From: Flavobacteriaceae bacterium
GTDB lineage: Bacteria > Bacteroidota > Bacteroidia > Flavobacteriales > Flavobacteriaceae
Assembly: GCA_030835825.1 (NCBI GenBank)
Contig: JAURRA010000030.1
Coordinates: forward strand, 1 to 64,000
Direction of reading: 5' to 3'
Length of the DNA stretch: 64,000 nucleotides
Part shown: positions 8,704 through 17,008 of the stretch, piece by piece
How the letters are laid out: the number at the start of each line of letters is the position of its first letter
Numbering within the stretch: position 1 is the first letter of the stretch
Program-made: the position numbers and the translations under genes
Notes under the pieces: model-generated
Databases searched by the model: none
Told to the model about the DNA's origin: nothing
Seen by the model: the letters and a program-made list of their open reading frames with translations, nothing else

Positions 8704-9798
8704 TTATACATTAAACAAAAAGTGAATCACATCACCATCTTTTACAGTATAGGCCTTGCCTTCTACCCGCATTTTACCAGCCTCTTTTACTTTGGACTCG
8801 CTACCGTATTGGATATAGTCACTGAAACTAATTACCTCTGCACGAATAAAACCATGCTCAAAATCGGTATGAATCACGCCTGCGGCCTGAGGAGCTGAAG
8901 CACCAATAGGCACTGTCCAGGCTCTTACTTCTTTTTTACCTGCTGTGAAATAGGTTTGCTGTTTGAGCAATCGATAAGCCGATCGAATCAACTTCGCAGC
9001 TCCTGCTTCCTCCAAACCAAGATCTTGCAAAAACATTTTGCGTTCTTCGAAGTCCTCTAATTCATTGATGTCGGCTTCGACACCCACAGCCAAGACCAGA
9101 ACTTCTGCGTTTTCGCTTTGCACAGCTACTTTGACTTTGTCAACATAGGCATTTCCGGACACCGCAGACCCCTCATCGACATTACAAACATACATAACTG
9201 GCTTGTCCGTAATTAATTGTAGTGGCTTGACCAATGACATATACTCCTCTTCGCTCCAAGTCATACTTCGAACAGATTCGCCCCGGCTTAAGGTATCATG
9301 AATTTGAGTTAAAATCTCCAACTCTTTTTGAGCCTCTTTGTTACCTGTTTTGGCGGCTCTTTTTACCTTTTCGAGTTTCTTTTCAACTGTCTCTAGATCT
9401 TTCAATTGGAGCTCCATGTCGATGGTTTCCTTATCCCTAATGGGATCAACCCCACCGTCCACATGAACAATATTGTCATTATCAAAACATCTTAACACGT
9501 GTAAAATGGCATCGGTTTCGCGGATATTCGCCAAAAACTGATTGCCCAATCCCTCGCCTTTGCTTGCGCCTTTCACCAAACCAGCGATATCCACAATTTC
9601 CACAGTCGCTGGAACAACGCGTTCAGGGTTAATTAATTCAGACAATTGGGTCAGTCGGGGGTCTGGTACATTGACCACGCCAACATTGGGCTCGATGGTA
9701 CAAAATGGAAAATTTGCACTCTGAGCTTTGGCATTAGACAAACAATTAAACAATGTTGATTTGCCAACGTTTGGAAGGCCAACGATTCCTGCTTTCAT
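8704..9798 (-). CDS. ychF: Redox-regulated ribosome-binding ATPase YchF (Obg family)
   Basis: 364 residues, the normal YchF length. The P-loop GLPNVGKSTLFN is at 7-18. The G3 region DIAGLVKGASKGEGLGNQF shows the family signature. The specificity loop reads CNVDE instead of NKxD, which explains the ATP preference known for YchF. A helical coiled-coil segment (about 125-200) and a C-terminal TGS domain (AYTVKDGDVIHFLFN) complete it. YchF binds ribosomes and modulates stress responses. It lies 22 nt downstream of the ferredoxin gene and is probably transcribed with it. Confidence 0.95.
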   Translation of the reverse strand: MKAGIVGLPNVGKSTLFNCLSNAKAQSANFPFCTIEPNVGVVNVPDPRLTQLSELINPERVVPATVEIVDIAGLVKGASKGEGLGNQFLANIRETDAILHVLRCFDNDNIVHVDGGVDPIRDKETIDMELQLKDLETVEKKLEKVKRAAKTGNKEAQKELEILTQIHDTLSRGESVRSMTWSEEEYMSLVKPLQLITDKPVMYVCNVDEGSAVSGNAYVDKVKVAVQSENAEVLVLAVGVEADINELEDFEERKMFLQDLGLEEAGAAKLIRSAYRLLKQQTYFTAGKKEVRAWTVPIGASAPQAAGVIHTDFEHGFIRAEVISFSDYIQYGSESKVKEAGKMRVEGKAYTVKDGDVIHFLFNV

Positions 9799-9820
9799 AA
9801 ATGAATGGGTTTGTTTTGCA

Positions 9821-10171
9821 TTAATCAGGGTGCATAAAACGTTGTTTCCCTAGCAACACTTCTTCTGTTTCGACCTGGTTTTCGTCGGGCACACAACAAT
9901 CTACAGGACATACCGCAGCGCATTGAGGCTCGTCATGAAAACCTTTACATTCTGTGCATTTGTCAGGAACGATATAATAGAATTCGTTACTGATCGGCTC
10001 CTGAGCATCATCTGCGTTAACCCGCTTGCCGTTGGTAAGTACCAACTCACCCGAAAGACTTGTGCCATCCTTATACCGCCAATCGTCGGCTCCTTCATAA
10101 ATGGCCGTATTGGGGCATTCGGGCTCGCAAGCCCCGCAATTGATGCAATCTTCGGTGATAATGATAGCCAT
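9821..10171 (-). CDS. 2[4Fe-4S] ferredoxin
   Basis: 116 residues. The first cluster ligands are C9, C12, C15 and C19P in EDCINCGACEPECP. The second cluster is CTEC followed after eight residues by C and then CPVDC, the longer-loop arrangement of bacterial 2[4Fe-4S] ferredoxins of the Alvin type. A middle insertion and a C-terminal tail rich in acidic residues are also usual for that type. It is a cytoplasmic low-potential electron carrier; the partner is not revealed by the sequence. The gene diverges from acyl-CoA reductase across a 73-bp gap and leads into ychF. Confidence 0.92.
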   Translation of the reverse strand: MAIIITEDCINCGACEPECPNTAIYEGADDWRYKDGTSLSGELVLTNGKRVNADDAQEPISNEFYYIVPDKCTECKGFHDEPQCAAVCPVDCCVPDENQVETEEVLLGKQRFMHPD

Positions 10172-10193
10172 ACGTCTAATCCGTTTTAATGAT

Positions 10194-10201
10194 TAATTTT
10201 G
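10194..10201 (+). promoter_or_regulatory. -7 box candidate for the acyl-CoA reductase gene
   Basis: TAATTTTG, full TAnnTTTG match, 43 nt before the ATG at 10245. No convincing -33 element is found about 20 nt upstream. It shares a perfect 12-bp palindrome (10198-10209) with the opposing -7 box of the ferredoxin gene. Confidence 0.3.
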
Positions 10202-10205
10202 CATG

Positions 10206-10236
10206 CAAACATACCACCAAACAGAACAATAAACAA
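10206..10236 (-). promoter_or_regulatory. Promoter of the ferredoxin-ychF unit
   Basis: On the minus strand a -33 element CTTG (10234-10237 region) is followed by 20 nt and then TATGTTTG (10206-10213), a full match to the Bacteroidota -7 box. Transcription would start near 10199, giving a leader of about 28 nt before the ATG at 10171. Confidence 0.5.
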
Positions 10237-10244
10237 GAACCTGA

Positions 10245-11270
10245 ATGACATTAGACAGACGCATAGACGCTTTCAGTAAATTGGGCGAAAGACTGAGATA
10301 CGTCCTAGATGCTGAAAACAGCGCTACCGTACCGTCACAAGAATTCGAAGAATTGATCCAAAAAGCAACGGTTCTTAACCCTTGGTTCACACCCAGCAAT
10401 GTCCGCTTTGCCTTAAGCAGCTGGGGGCAGTTGTTATCAACTCCCCAGTTGACCAATTGGGTATCGTCCTATGACATGACAGCCATTGAAGCCAAAACAG
10501 TGGCTATTGTAATGGCTGGCAATATCCCATTGGTAGGTTTTCACGATTTACTCTCTGTCTTGATATCTGGCCATAATGCCCTTGTAAAATTATCATCACA
10601 AGACGCTATTCTTATACCCTATTTGGTTAGTGTATTAGCTCAAACAGATCCAGATTTAGCTAGTCGTGTAGTTTTTACAAAAGAAAAGTTCCAAGGATTT
10701 GATATGGTAATCGCCACTGGCAGCAACAACACAGCACGTTATTTCGACTATTATTTCAGTAAATATCCTCATATCCTCCGAAAAAACAGAAACAGTGTTG
10801 CCGTTCTGACTGGCCAAGAAACAGTTGAAGATTTCACCAAATTAGCCGATGATGTATTTCAATATTTTGGCTTAGGCTGTCGCAATGTGACCAAATTAAT
10901 GGTTCCTGAGCATTACGATTTTCAGGACTTTTTTGGGGGTATTTACGAATATCACGAGGTTATTAATCATCACAAATACGCCAATAATTACGATTATCAT
11001 AAGGCCATAGAGCTCCTCAACGGTACTGATCTACTAGACAATGGGTTTTTATTATTAAAAGAGTCAACTCAATACAGTTCACCTATTGGTGTGTTGCATT
11101 GGGAATCTTACAAAGACGAAGATTTGCTTCGTCAAAAGCTAAACCAAGATCAAGAGTTTATTCAGTGTATTGTAGGACGAAATTATAATGCTTTTGGCAG
11201 TTCCCAACAGCCCGCACTCTCTGATTTTGCTGATGGTGTTGACACTGTTGAATTCTTGTTAAAAACCTAA
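10245..11270 (+). CDS. Acyl-CoA reductase (LuxC-like)
   Basis: 341 residues related to the acyl-CoA reductase family that reduces acyl-thioesters to aldehydes with NADPH. Visible features are AGNIPLVGFHD at 91-101 (nucleotide-binding loop of the aldehyde-dehydrogenase-like fold), the ATGSNNTARYF segment near 157-167, and FGLGCRNVTKL with Cys212 as the candidate nucleophile. It is shorter than LuxC proper (about 480). It sits between the ferredoxin gene and serC, an order I remember as conserved in Flavobacteriaceae, although the physiological substrate there is not established. The next ATG is too far in to be the start. Confidence 0.8.
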   Translation: MTLDRRIDAFSKLGERLRYVLDAENSATVPSQEFEELIQKATVLNPWFTPSNVRFALSSWGQLLSTPQLTNWVSSYDMTAIEAKTVAIVMAGNIPLVGFHDLLSVLISGHNALVKLSSQDAILIPYLVSVLAQTDPDLASRVVFTKEKFQGFDMVIATGSNNTARYFDYYFSKYPHILRKNRNSVAVLTGQETVEDFTKLADDVFQYFGLGCRNVTKLMVPEHYDFQDFFGGIYEYHEVINHHKYANNYDYHKAIELLNGTDLLDNGFLLLKESTQYSSPIGVLHWESYKDEDLLRQKLNQDQEFIQCIVGRNYNAFGSSQQPALSDFADGVDTVEFLLKT

Positions 11271-11298
11271 GACTTTTTTATTCTTTTAGTAGTCGCTT

Positions 11299-11326
11299 AG
11301 TGTAAAGAAATGAAGATATTTACACT
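11299..11326. repeat. Inverted repeat upstream of serC
   Basis: AGTGTAAA (11299-11306) and TTTACACT (11319-11326) are perfect complements separated by 12 nt, ending 16 nt before the serC ATG. It could be a hairpin ending the previous transcript, an operator, or a degenerate promoter. The decamer TTACACTTTA (11320-11329) recurs at 39371-39380 upstream of mutS2. Confidence 0.4.
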
Positions 11327-11342
11327 TTAAAAATTGCCTCCT

Positions 11343-12404
11343 ATGAAAAAACATAATTTTAGTGCAGGACCCAGTATTCTGCCTCAGTCGGTTTTGCATA
11401 AAGCTGCCGAAGGTGTGGTCGATTATAATCAAAGTGGCCTATCATTGATCGAAATTTCTCACCGAAGCGCTGCCTTTGTCGATATTATGGCATCGGCACG
11501 TAATTTGTCTTTAGAGCTTTTAGGCTTGCAAGACAAAGGTTACCAAGCCCTCTTTCTTCAAGGCGGTGCAAGCATGCAATTCATTATGGCTGCTTATAAT
11601 CTATTGGAAAACAAGGCAGGTTATTTGAATACTGGTACTTGGTCGAATAATGCCATTAAAGAAGCTAAAAACTTTGGAACTATTCTCGAATTGGCCTCCT
11701 CAAAAGAAGCTAACTTCAATCATATTCCAAAAAACTATGCCATTCCAGAAGGTTTGGACTACGTTCATGTAACTTCCAATAACACCATTTATGGGACTCA
11801 ACTGCACGATTTTCCAACAGCATCGCCTTTAGTTTGCGACATGAGTAGTGATATATTTTCACGCGCACTCGACTTTTCTAAATTCGATTTGATCTACGCT
11901 GGGGCGCAAAAAAATATGGGACCAGCTGGAACAACTCTTGTTATTGTCAAAGAGGAAGTTCTTGGCAAAGTATCTAGAAATATTCCTTCGATGATGAATT
12001 ATAAAGTCCATATCGACAAGGAGAGTATGTTTAACACACCTCCAGTATTTGCCGTTTACGTCTCCCTACTTACCATGCAATGGCTGATAGATTTGGGAGG
12101 TATTCAAGCTATTGAAAAAGAAAACCAGCGCAAGGCTCAATTGATCTATGATACCATTGACCAATCCGAGCTCTATATTGGCTTTGCAGCCAAAGAAGAT
12201 CGTTCAGCGATGAATGCCACTTTTACATTAGCTGCTGGTGCAGATGCCGAAACTTTTGGTCAAATGGTCAAAGACGCAGGTATCAACGGGCTCAATGGAC
12301 ATCGGGTGGTTGGTGGCTACCGTGCTTCCATGTATAATGCACTGCCCTACGAGAGTGTTCTCGTTTTAGCCGAAGTAATGAATGAATTCAACAGAAAAGG
12401 ATAA
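11343..12404 (+). CDS. serC: Phosphoserine aminotransferase
   Basis: 353 residues from the ATG at 11343 (MKKHNFSAGP, the canonical family N-terminus). An in-frame TTG at 11334 would add three residues and was rejected. SerC is a class V PLP-dependent aminotransferase converting 3-phosphohydroxypyruvate to phosphoserine, also acting in pyridoxal phosphate synthesis. The Schiff-base lysine is K190 in GAQKNMGPAG; VTSNNTIYGTQ carries phosphate- and substrate-binding residues; the C-terminus has GLNGHRVVGGYRASMYNA. It is followed after 4 nt by the serA-like dehydrogenase, so serine synthesis is co-expressed. Confidence 0.95.
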   Translation: MKKHNFSAGPSILPQSVLHKAAEGVVDYNQSGLSLIEISHRSAAFVDIMASARNLSLELLGLQDKGYQALFLQGGASMQFIMAAYNLLENKAGYLNTGTWSNNAIKEAKNFGTILELASSKEANFNHIPKNYAIPEGLDYVHVTSNNTIYGTQLHDFPTASPLVCDMSSDIFSRALDFSKFDLIYAGAQKNMGPAGTTLVIVKEEVLGKVSRNIPSMMNYKVHIDKESMFNTPPVFAVYVSLLTMQWLIDLGGIQAIEKENQRKAQLIYDTIDQSELYIGFAAKEDRSAMNATFTLAAGADAETFGQMVKDAGINGLNGHRVVGGYRASMYNALPYESVLVLAEVMNEFNRKG

Positions 12405-12408
12405 AATT

Positions 12409-13368
12409 ATGATAATATTAGCCAACGATGGCATTTCAAAAAGTGGTCAGAATGCGCTGGAAGCGAATGGATTTAAAGTATTGACAACAAGCGTTGCTCA
12501 AGAACAATTGATGAACTTCATCAATGAAGAGCAGGTAGCCGTGCTTCTTGTTCGCAGTGCTACCACAGTGAGAAAAGATTTGATTGACGCCTGTCCCAAT
12601 TTGAAAATCATCGGTCGTGGTGGTGTAGGTATGGATAATATAGACGTTGATTATGCCCGATCGATGGGCAAGCATGTCATCAATACCCCAGCCGCTTCCT
12701 CCTCTTCTGTAGCTGAGTTGGTTTTTGCTCATCTTTTTGGAGCAGTAAGATTCCTCTTCGATGCCAACCGCAACATGCCTCTAGAAGGCGATAGCGGTTT
12801 TAATAAATTAAAAAAATCCTATGCCAAGGGTCGAGAGCTTCGCGGAAAAACTTTGGGAATTATTGGTTTTGGTCGTATCGGTCACGAGGTAGCTAAAATA
12901 GCTTTGGGCGTGGGCATGAAGGTAATTGTGAGCGACAAATACATTAACGAGTCATCCGTAAAAGTGGAATTCTACAACGGGCAGTTCATCAACGTGGCGA
13001 TTCAGTCTCAATCCGTTGAAAGTATTTTGAAAGAAGCCGATTTCGTCACATTGCATGTGCCAGCTCAAAAAGAATATGTCATTGGAAAGAAAGAAATCGA
13101 TATGATGAAACAGGGATCTGGCATCGTCAACGCCTCCAGAGGTGGGGTCATCGATGAGGTCGCTTTAGTTGAAGCTTTGGACAGTGGCAAACTGGCCTTC
13201 GCCTGTTTGGATACCTTTGAAAACGAACCAATACCGGCAGTTCAAGTGTTGATGCAGCCCAAAACATCCCTTACTCCGCATATTGGTGCGGCCACTCTAG
13301 AAGCCCAAGATAGGATTGGCGTGGAGTTAGCAGAACAAATTGTATCCATCCTTAAATCCAATAGTTAG
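12409..13368 (+). CDS. serA: D-3-phosphoglycerate dehydrogenase, short form without ACT domain
   Basis: 319 residues from ATG 12409 (MIILANDGIS); an earlier in-frame ATG at 12382 lies inside serC and was rejected. D-2-hydroxyacid dehydrogenase fold: GRGGVGMDNIDV, the NAD-binding GIIGFGRIGHEVAK, NASRGGVIDE with the catalytic Arg region, and LTPHIGAATLEAQDRIG with the catalytic His. The C-terminal regulatory ACT domain of E. coli SerA is absent, so serine feedback through that route is not expected. Position 4 nt behind serC strongly supports the first step of serine synthesis over other hydroxyacid dehydrogenases. Confidence 0.88.
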   Translation: MIILANDGISKSGQNALEANGFKVLTTSVAQEQLMNFINEEQVAVLLVRSATTVRKDLIDACPNLKIIGRGGVGMDNIDVDYARSMGKHVINTPAASSSSVAELVFAHLFGAVRFLFDANRNMPLEGDSGFNKLKKSYAKGRELRGKTLGIIGFGRIGHEVAKIALGVGMKVIVSDKYINESSVKVEFYNGQFINVAIQSQSVESILKEADFVTLHVPAQKEYVIGKKEIDMMKQGSGIVNASRGGVIDEVALVEALDSGKLAFACLDTFENEPIPAVQVLMQPKTSLTPHIGAATLEAQDRIGVELAEQIVSILKSNS

Positions 13369-13385
13369 TTCCCCAAAAACCTATT

Positions 13386-13871
13386 ATGAAATCATTTAAA
13401 GCCAAATGGGATATTCAAAACAACTGGCAACTGTTCTGGCCCATTTTTGGAGTATTGCTGCTCATGTTGATGTGCATGAGGCTCAGCTTGAGATTTTTTC
13501 AAGACCTACCCGCTTTGGCCATTATCATCTCAACGGTGGTCATGTTTTTCATTGGGTTGAAAATTTCCGTTTGGATCATCGAAAAACTGGCAGCCAAATG
13601 GGCAGTAAACTACCGATTTGAAATGATTGCCATTTTCATTGTCTTTGCCTTCACGGGTTCCGCTGCAGCGCTGGTGAGCAGACCTTTTATGAGTTTTATA
13701 GGCTTGACCTTAGACAACTTCCCCGCATGGTTATACTGGACCCTTGTTGTTTTGGGTAGTTTTATTTTTTATCAGTTTTTTTTGATGTTTTTCGCCGCTA
13801 TTTTTGGACAGTTTCAATTCTTTTGGAGCTTTCAAAAGAAGATGCTCAAGCGTTTCGGACTGAAACTATAG
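13386..13871 (+). CDS. DUF6787-type integral membrane protein
   Basis: 161 residues with four predicted hydrophobic segments (about 18-36, 41-63, 80-98 and 115-140). The N-terminal KWDIQNNWQLFWP and the central IFIVFAFTGSAAALVSRP match what I remember as DUF6787, a Bacteroidota family of unknown function. It starts 17 nt after the serA stop and so is probably the last gene of the acyl-CoA reductase-serC-serA unit. No catalytic motif is evident. It converges on msrA with 11 nt between stops. Confidence 0.75.
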   Translation: MKSFKAKWDIQNNWQLFWPIFGVLLLMLMCMRLSLRFFQDLPALAIIISTVVMFFIGLKISVWIIEKLAAKWAVNYRFEMIAIFIVFAFTGSAAALVSRPFMSFIGLTLDNFPAWLYWTLVVLGSFIFYQFFLMFFAAIFGQFQFFWSFQKKMLKRFGLKL

Positions 13872-13882
13872 GCCGTTAAGCG

Positions 13883-14413
13883 TTATGATTTAAGCAGATC
13901 TTGGTAAATACTTTCTATTTTTTCCACCTTAGGTTGTATCACAAGTTGGCAGTACATTTGGTCGCGGTGGTCGTTGTAGTAGTTATCGTGCTCCGTCTCG
14001 GCCTCGTAAAAAACATCGAAGGGTGTGACTTCAGTTACAATGGGTTGTTGAAAGACCATTCTAGTGGTCAATGCTGTGATATGGTCTTCAGCTATCGTCT
14101 TTTGTGCCTCAGAAGTATAAAAGATTCCCGATCTGTATTGACTGCCCAAATCATGTCCTTGTCTATTTAGGGTGGTAGGATCATGAGTAGCAAAAAATAG
14201 TTCTAAAAGTTTTTTAAAGGAAATTAAATGGGGATCAAAGGTAATTTTAACCGCTTCGGCATGCCCAGTTCTACCCTGGCAGACCTCGCGATAAGGTGGA
14301 TTCTTGACAAAACCTCCCGTATAACCCGATTTAACCTCAAGAACGCCTTCCAAGCGCTGAAATACTGCCTCTGTACACCAAAAACAACCGTTCGCTAAAA
14401 TGGCTAACTCCAC
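13883..14413 (-). CDS. msrA: Peptide-methionine (S)-S-oxide reductase
   Basis: 176 residues. MsrA reduces methionine-S-sulfoxide in proteins. The catalytic motif GCFWCTEAVFQ places the nucleophile at Cys10, very near the N-terminus; YTGG, RTGHAEAV and the DPTTLNRQGHDLGSQYRSG stretch are the substrate-binding signatures. There is no signal peptide, so it is cytoplasmic. No MsrB domain is fused. It diverges from the PIG-L gene, and a TAAATTTG box sits 24 nt upstream of its start. Confidence 0.95.
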   Translation of the reverse strand: MELAILANGCFWCTEAVFQRLEGVLEVKSGYTGGFVKNPPYREVCQGRTGHAEAVKITFDPHLISFKKLLELFFATHDPTTLNRQGHDLGSQYRSGIFYTSEAQKTIAEDHITALTTRMVFQQPIVTEVTPFDVFYEAETEHDNYYNDHRDQMYCQLVIQPKVEKIESIYQDLLKS

Positions 14414-14437
14414 TATTATTTGTTAAAGTTTACATTA

Positions 14438-14445
14438 CAAATTTA
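14438..14445 (-). promoter_or_regulatory. -7 box for msrA
   Basis: TAAATTTG on the minus strand, a full TAnnTTTG match ending 24 nt before the msrA ATG. A TTTG occurs upstream but only 14 nt away, shorter than the usual spacing, so the -33 element is uncertain. Confidence 0.4.
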
Positions 14446-14502
14446 GGATATTTTATCGTCAAAGTTTCAGATTCCCTATTTTTACGACCTAATCATTACC
14501 AT

Positions 14503-17007
14503 ATGCGGTTTTTCCAATCAGTGTTGTTCACTTTTATCGGTTTGTGCTCTTGTCAATTTATGCAATCTCAAAATCCGACACCCCAAAGTAGCGTGTCGAT
14601 TTACAAGGCACTTCAGAAACTCAACACCTTGGCCAGTGTTCTCTATGTCGCTGCCCATCCCGATGATGAAAATACCAGACTCATTTCGTACTTGTCCAAT
14701 CACAGCAATGCACGCGTAGGCTATCTCTCCCTTACCAGAGGCGATGGCGGGCAAAATCTCATTGGGTCAGAGTTACGCGAACTCCTTGGTGTTATTCGCA
14801 CCCAAGAGTTACTTGCCGCCAGACGCACAGACGGTGGTCAACAGTTTTTTACTAGAGCCAATGATTTTGGATATTCAAAGCATCCTGATGAAGCCTTTGC
14901 TATCTGGAACAAAGAGGCCATCATTAAAGACGTAGTTTGGACCATAAGAAATTTTAAACCCGATGTGATTATCAACAGATTTGACCACCGTACGCCAGGA
15001 AGCACTCATGGCCACCACACTGGATCGGCCATGGCCAGTGTAGAAGCCTTCGATTTGGCCGGGCGCGATGACTTTGCAGTTGAGCAATTGGACCTCACTG
15101 AAGTCTGGACGCCATATCGTCAATTTTTCAACACCTCCTGGTGGTTCTACGGCAGTCAAGAAAATTTCGAAAAGGCTGATAAGTCCAAGTTAGTGATGTT
15201 TGACATTGGAAGTTTTGATCCTAAAACGGGCCTATCAAACAACGAAATCGCCGCACAAGCTAGTAGTCAACACCTGTCTCAAGGCTTTGGGAGACTAAGT
15301 CAGCGTGGGAGTTCTACTGAGTACGTGGAGTTGATCAACGGACCACTACCGCAAAACAACGACTTGTTTGACGGGATTGACACCAGTTGGAATCGGGTTG
15401 AAGGGGGACGAAAAATTGGTAAGATACTCGTGGCGGTACAAGATAATTTCAACTTTCATAACCCCGCCATTCATTTGGCTCAGTTACTTGAAGCCTATCA
15501 GTTGATTTCAAAGCTCAAAGATGAGCATTGGCGTGCCATCAAACTCCACGAGATTACTCAATTGATAAAGGATTGCGCAGGCTTATATATCGACTTTAAA
15601 ACTGATACCGCTGAGGCAGTAGCTGGTGAAAATATTAACATTAACATGGAAGTGATCGCTCGAAACACCGCTGAAATACTTATCGAAGGAGCAAGTATAA
15701 ATGGCATCGGCTTATTTGAGGTTCAAAAACAAAACTTGAATCAGAACGAGGGTCTTTCGGTTAAAAGCACCTTTTCGATCCCACAAAATACACCATATTC
15801 TGTTCCCTATTGGCTCACCACGAGCGGTACTTTAGGATTATATCGAGTGGAGGACCCTACCCTAATTGGCTTACCTCAAACACCGCGGTCTCTTGTCGGC
15901 CAGGTAAATTTAACCCTATTTGGGATTCCGTTTCAGTTAGAATCTGACATCAGGTATCACCACGCTAGGCCAGATGTAGGAGAAATCTATCAGCCCTTTG
16001 AAATAGTTCCCAAAGTTGATGTAACCCTGGACAGTAAAAGCTTTCTCTTTGCGAGTTCAAAACCTCAAGAGTTGAAGCTAAAAGTCACCTCGCATGCCGA
16101 CCACTGCCAAGGTAACGCTGGACTTCGGGTGCCTGAAGGCTGGACCCTATCTCCCAGTTCACAACCTTTTCAAATTGACAATAAAGGCGGGTCTCAAATC
16201 TTAGATTTTGTCCTTTCTCCACCTGCTGAATCGTCAGAAGCCGAATTGATTGCATTTGCAAACATGAATGGGGTTGCCTTTGAGCACGAATTGGTGCGTA
16301 TAGACTATGACCATATTCCTCTTCAAACCGTTCTGAGACCCAGCCGCGCCAAGGCCGTACGATTGAATATCAAGACGGTGCCTTTAAGAATAGCCTATGT
16401 CCAAGGTGCTGGCGATGTCACCGTAGAGAGTTTAGCCAGAATAGGCTTTAATCCGGATGTCATTCAAGCCTCAGATATAACCCCTGAATTGCTTGCCAAT
16501 TACGATGTCGTAATCACTGGGGTAAGAGCTTACAATACCATGGACGCCCTCCGTTTCAAGCAAAATGACCTGTTCGACTTTGTCAAACGAGGCGGGACCA
16601 TGCTAGTTCAGTACAACGTTAGCCGAGGTATAGTTGTAGATCAACTGGCACCTGTTCCAATTGAATTGTCAAGAAATAGAGTCACCGATGAGTTTTCTCC
16701 TGTCTCATTTTTAGATCCCAATAGTCCTCTTTTATCATTCCCTAATCAATTGAGCGGGAAGGACTTCGAAGGCTGGGTACAAGAGCGTGGCTTGTATTTT
16801 CCAAATAACTGGGACGATGCCTTTAAACCCTTATTGCGCATGAATGACCCCAATGAAGCTCCCACCGATGGTAGTGTCCTCGTCAGTCAATATGGCCAAG
16901 GGCATTATATCTATACGGGTTTGAGTTTCTTTCGTCAATTTCCGGAGTCAGTGCCTGGGGCGTATCGCTTTTTCGTTAACCTGATATCCGTGGGGCAAAA
17001 CAATTAA
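14503..17007 (+). CDS. Exported PIG-L family deacetylase with large C-terminal extension
   Basis: 834 residues. A signal peptide covers about 1-23. The PIG-L/LmbE domain (about 44-290) carries the zinc motif AAHPDDEN at 50-57, LTRGDGGQN, and the distal metal-ligand segment GSTHGHHTGSA. PIG-L enzymes remove N-acetyl groups from sugar or sugar-like substrates. A beta-rich middle (about 370-600) is followed by an ThuA/glutamine-amidotransferase-like Rossmann domain (about 625-830) containing GAGDVTVESLARIGFNPD and DVVITGVRAYNT. The architecture is much larger than BshB, so a role in bacillithiol synthesis is unlikely. A membrane peptide and a symporter follow immediately, suggesting periplasmic deacetylation coupled to uptake; the substrate is unknown. 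Confidence 0.85.
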   Translation: MRFFQSVLFTFIGLCSCQFMQSQNPTPQSSVSIYKALQKLNTLASVLYVAAHPDDENTRLISYLSNHSNARVGYLSLTRGDGGQNLIGSELRELLGVIRTQELLAARRTDGGQQFFTRANDFGYSKHPDEAFAIWNKEAIIKDVVWTIRNFKPDVIINRFDHRTPGSTHGHHTGSAMASVEAFDLAGRDDFAVEQLDLTEVWTPYRQFFNTSWWFYGSQENFEKADKSKLVMFDIGSFDPKTGLSNNEIAAQASSQHLSQGFGRLSQRGSSTEYVELINGPLPQNNDLFDGIDTSWNRVEGGRKIGKILVAVQDNFNFHNPAIHLAQLLEAYQLISKLKDEHWRAIKLHEITQLIKDCAGLYIDFKTDTAEAVAGENININMEVIARNTAEILIEGASINGIGLFEVQKQNLNQNEGLSVKSTFSIPQNTPYSVPYWLTTSGTLGLYRVEDPTLIGLPQTPRSLVGQVNLTLFGIPFQLESDIRYHHARPDVGEIYQPFEIVPKVDVTLDSKSFLFASSKPQELKLKVTSHADHCQGNAGLRVPEGWTLSPSSQPFQIDNKGGSQILDFVLSPPAESSEAELIAFANMNGVAFEHELVRIDYDHIPLQTVLRPSRAKAVRLNIKTVPLRIAYVQGAGDVTVESLARIGFNPDVIQASDITPELLANYDVVITGVRAYNTMDALRFKQNDLFDFVKRGGTMLVQYNVSRGIVVDQLAPVPIELSRNRVTDEFSPVSFLDPNSPLLSFPNQLSGKDFEGWVQERGLYFPNNWDDAFKPLLRMNDPNEAPTDGSVLVSQYGQGHYIYTGLSFFRQFPESVPGAYRFFVNLISVGQNN

Positions 17008-17008
17008 T

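Noticed and set aside
11334-11342. TTG start for serC
   Set aside because: The ATG at 11343 gives the exact family N-terminus; the TTG adds three unconserved residues.
12382-12408. ATG inside serC as the start of the serA-like gene
   Set aside because: The protein fold begins at the ATG at 12409, four nucleotides after the serC stop.
14503-17007. PIG-L protein as the bacillithiol deacetylase BshB, given bshA in the window
   Set aside because: It is exported and over three times the usual size of BshB, is 27 kb from bshA and is linked to a symporter instead.
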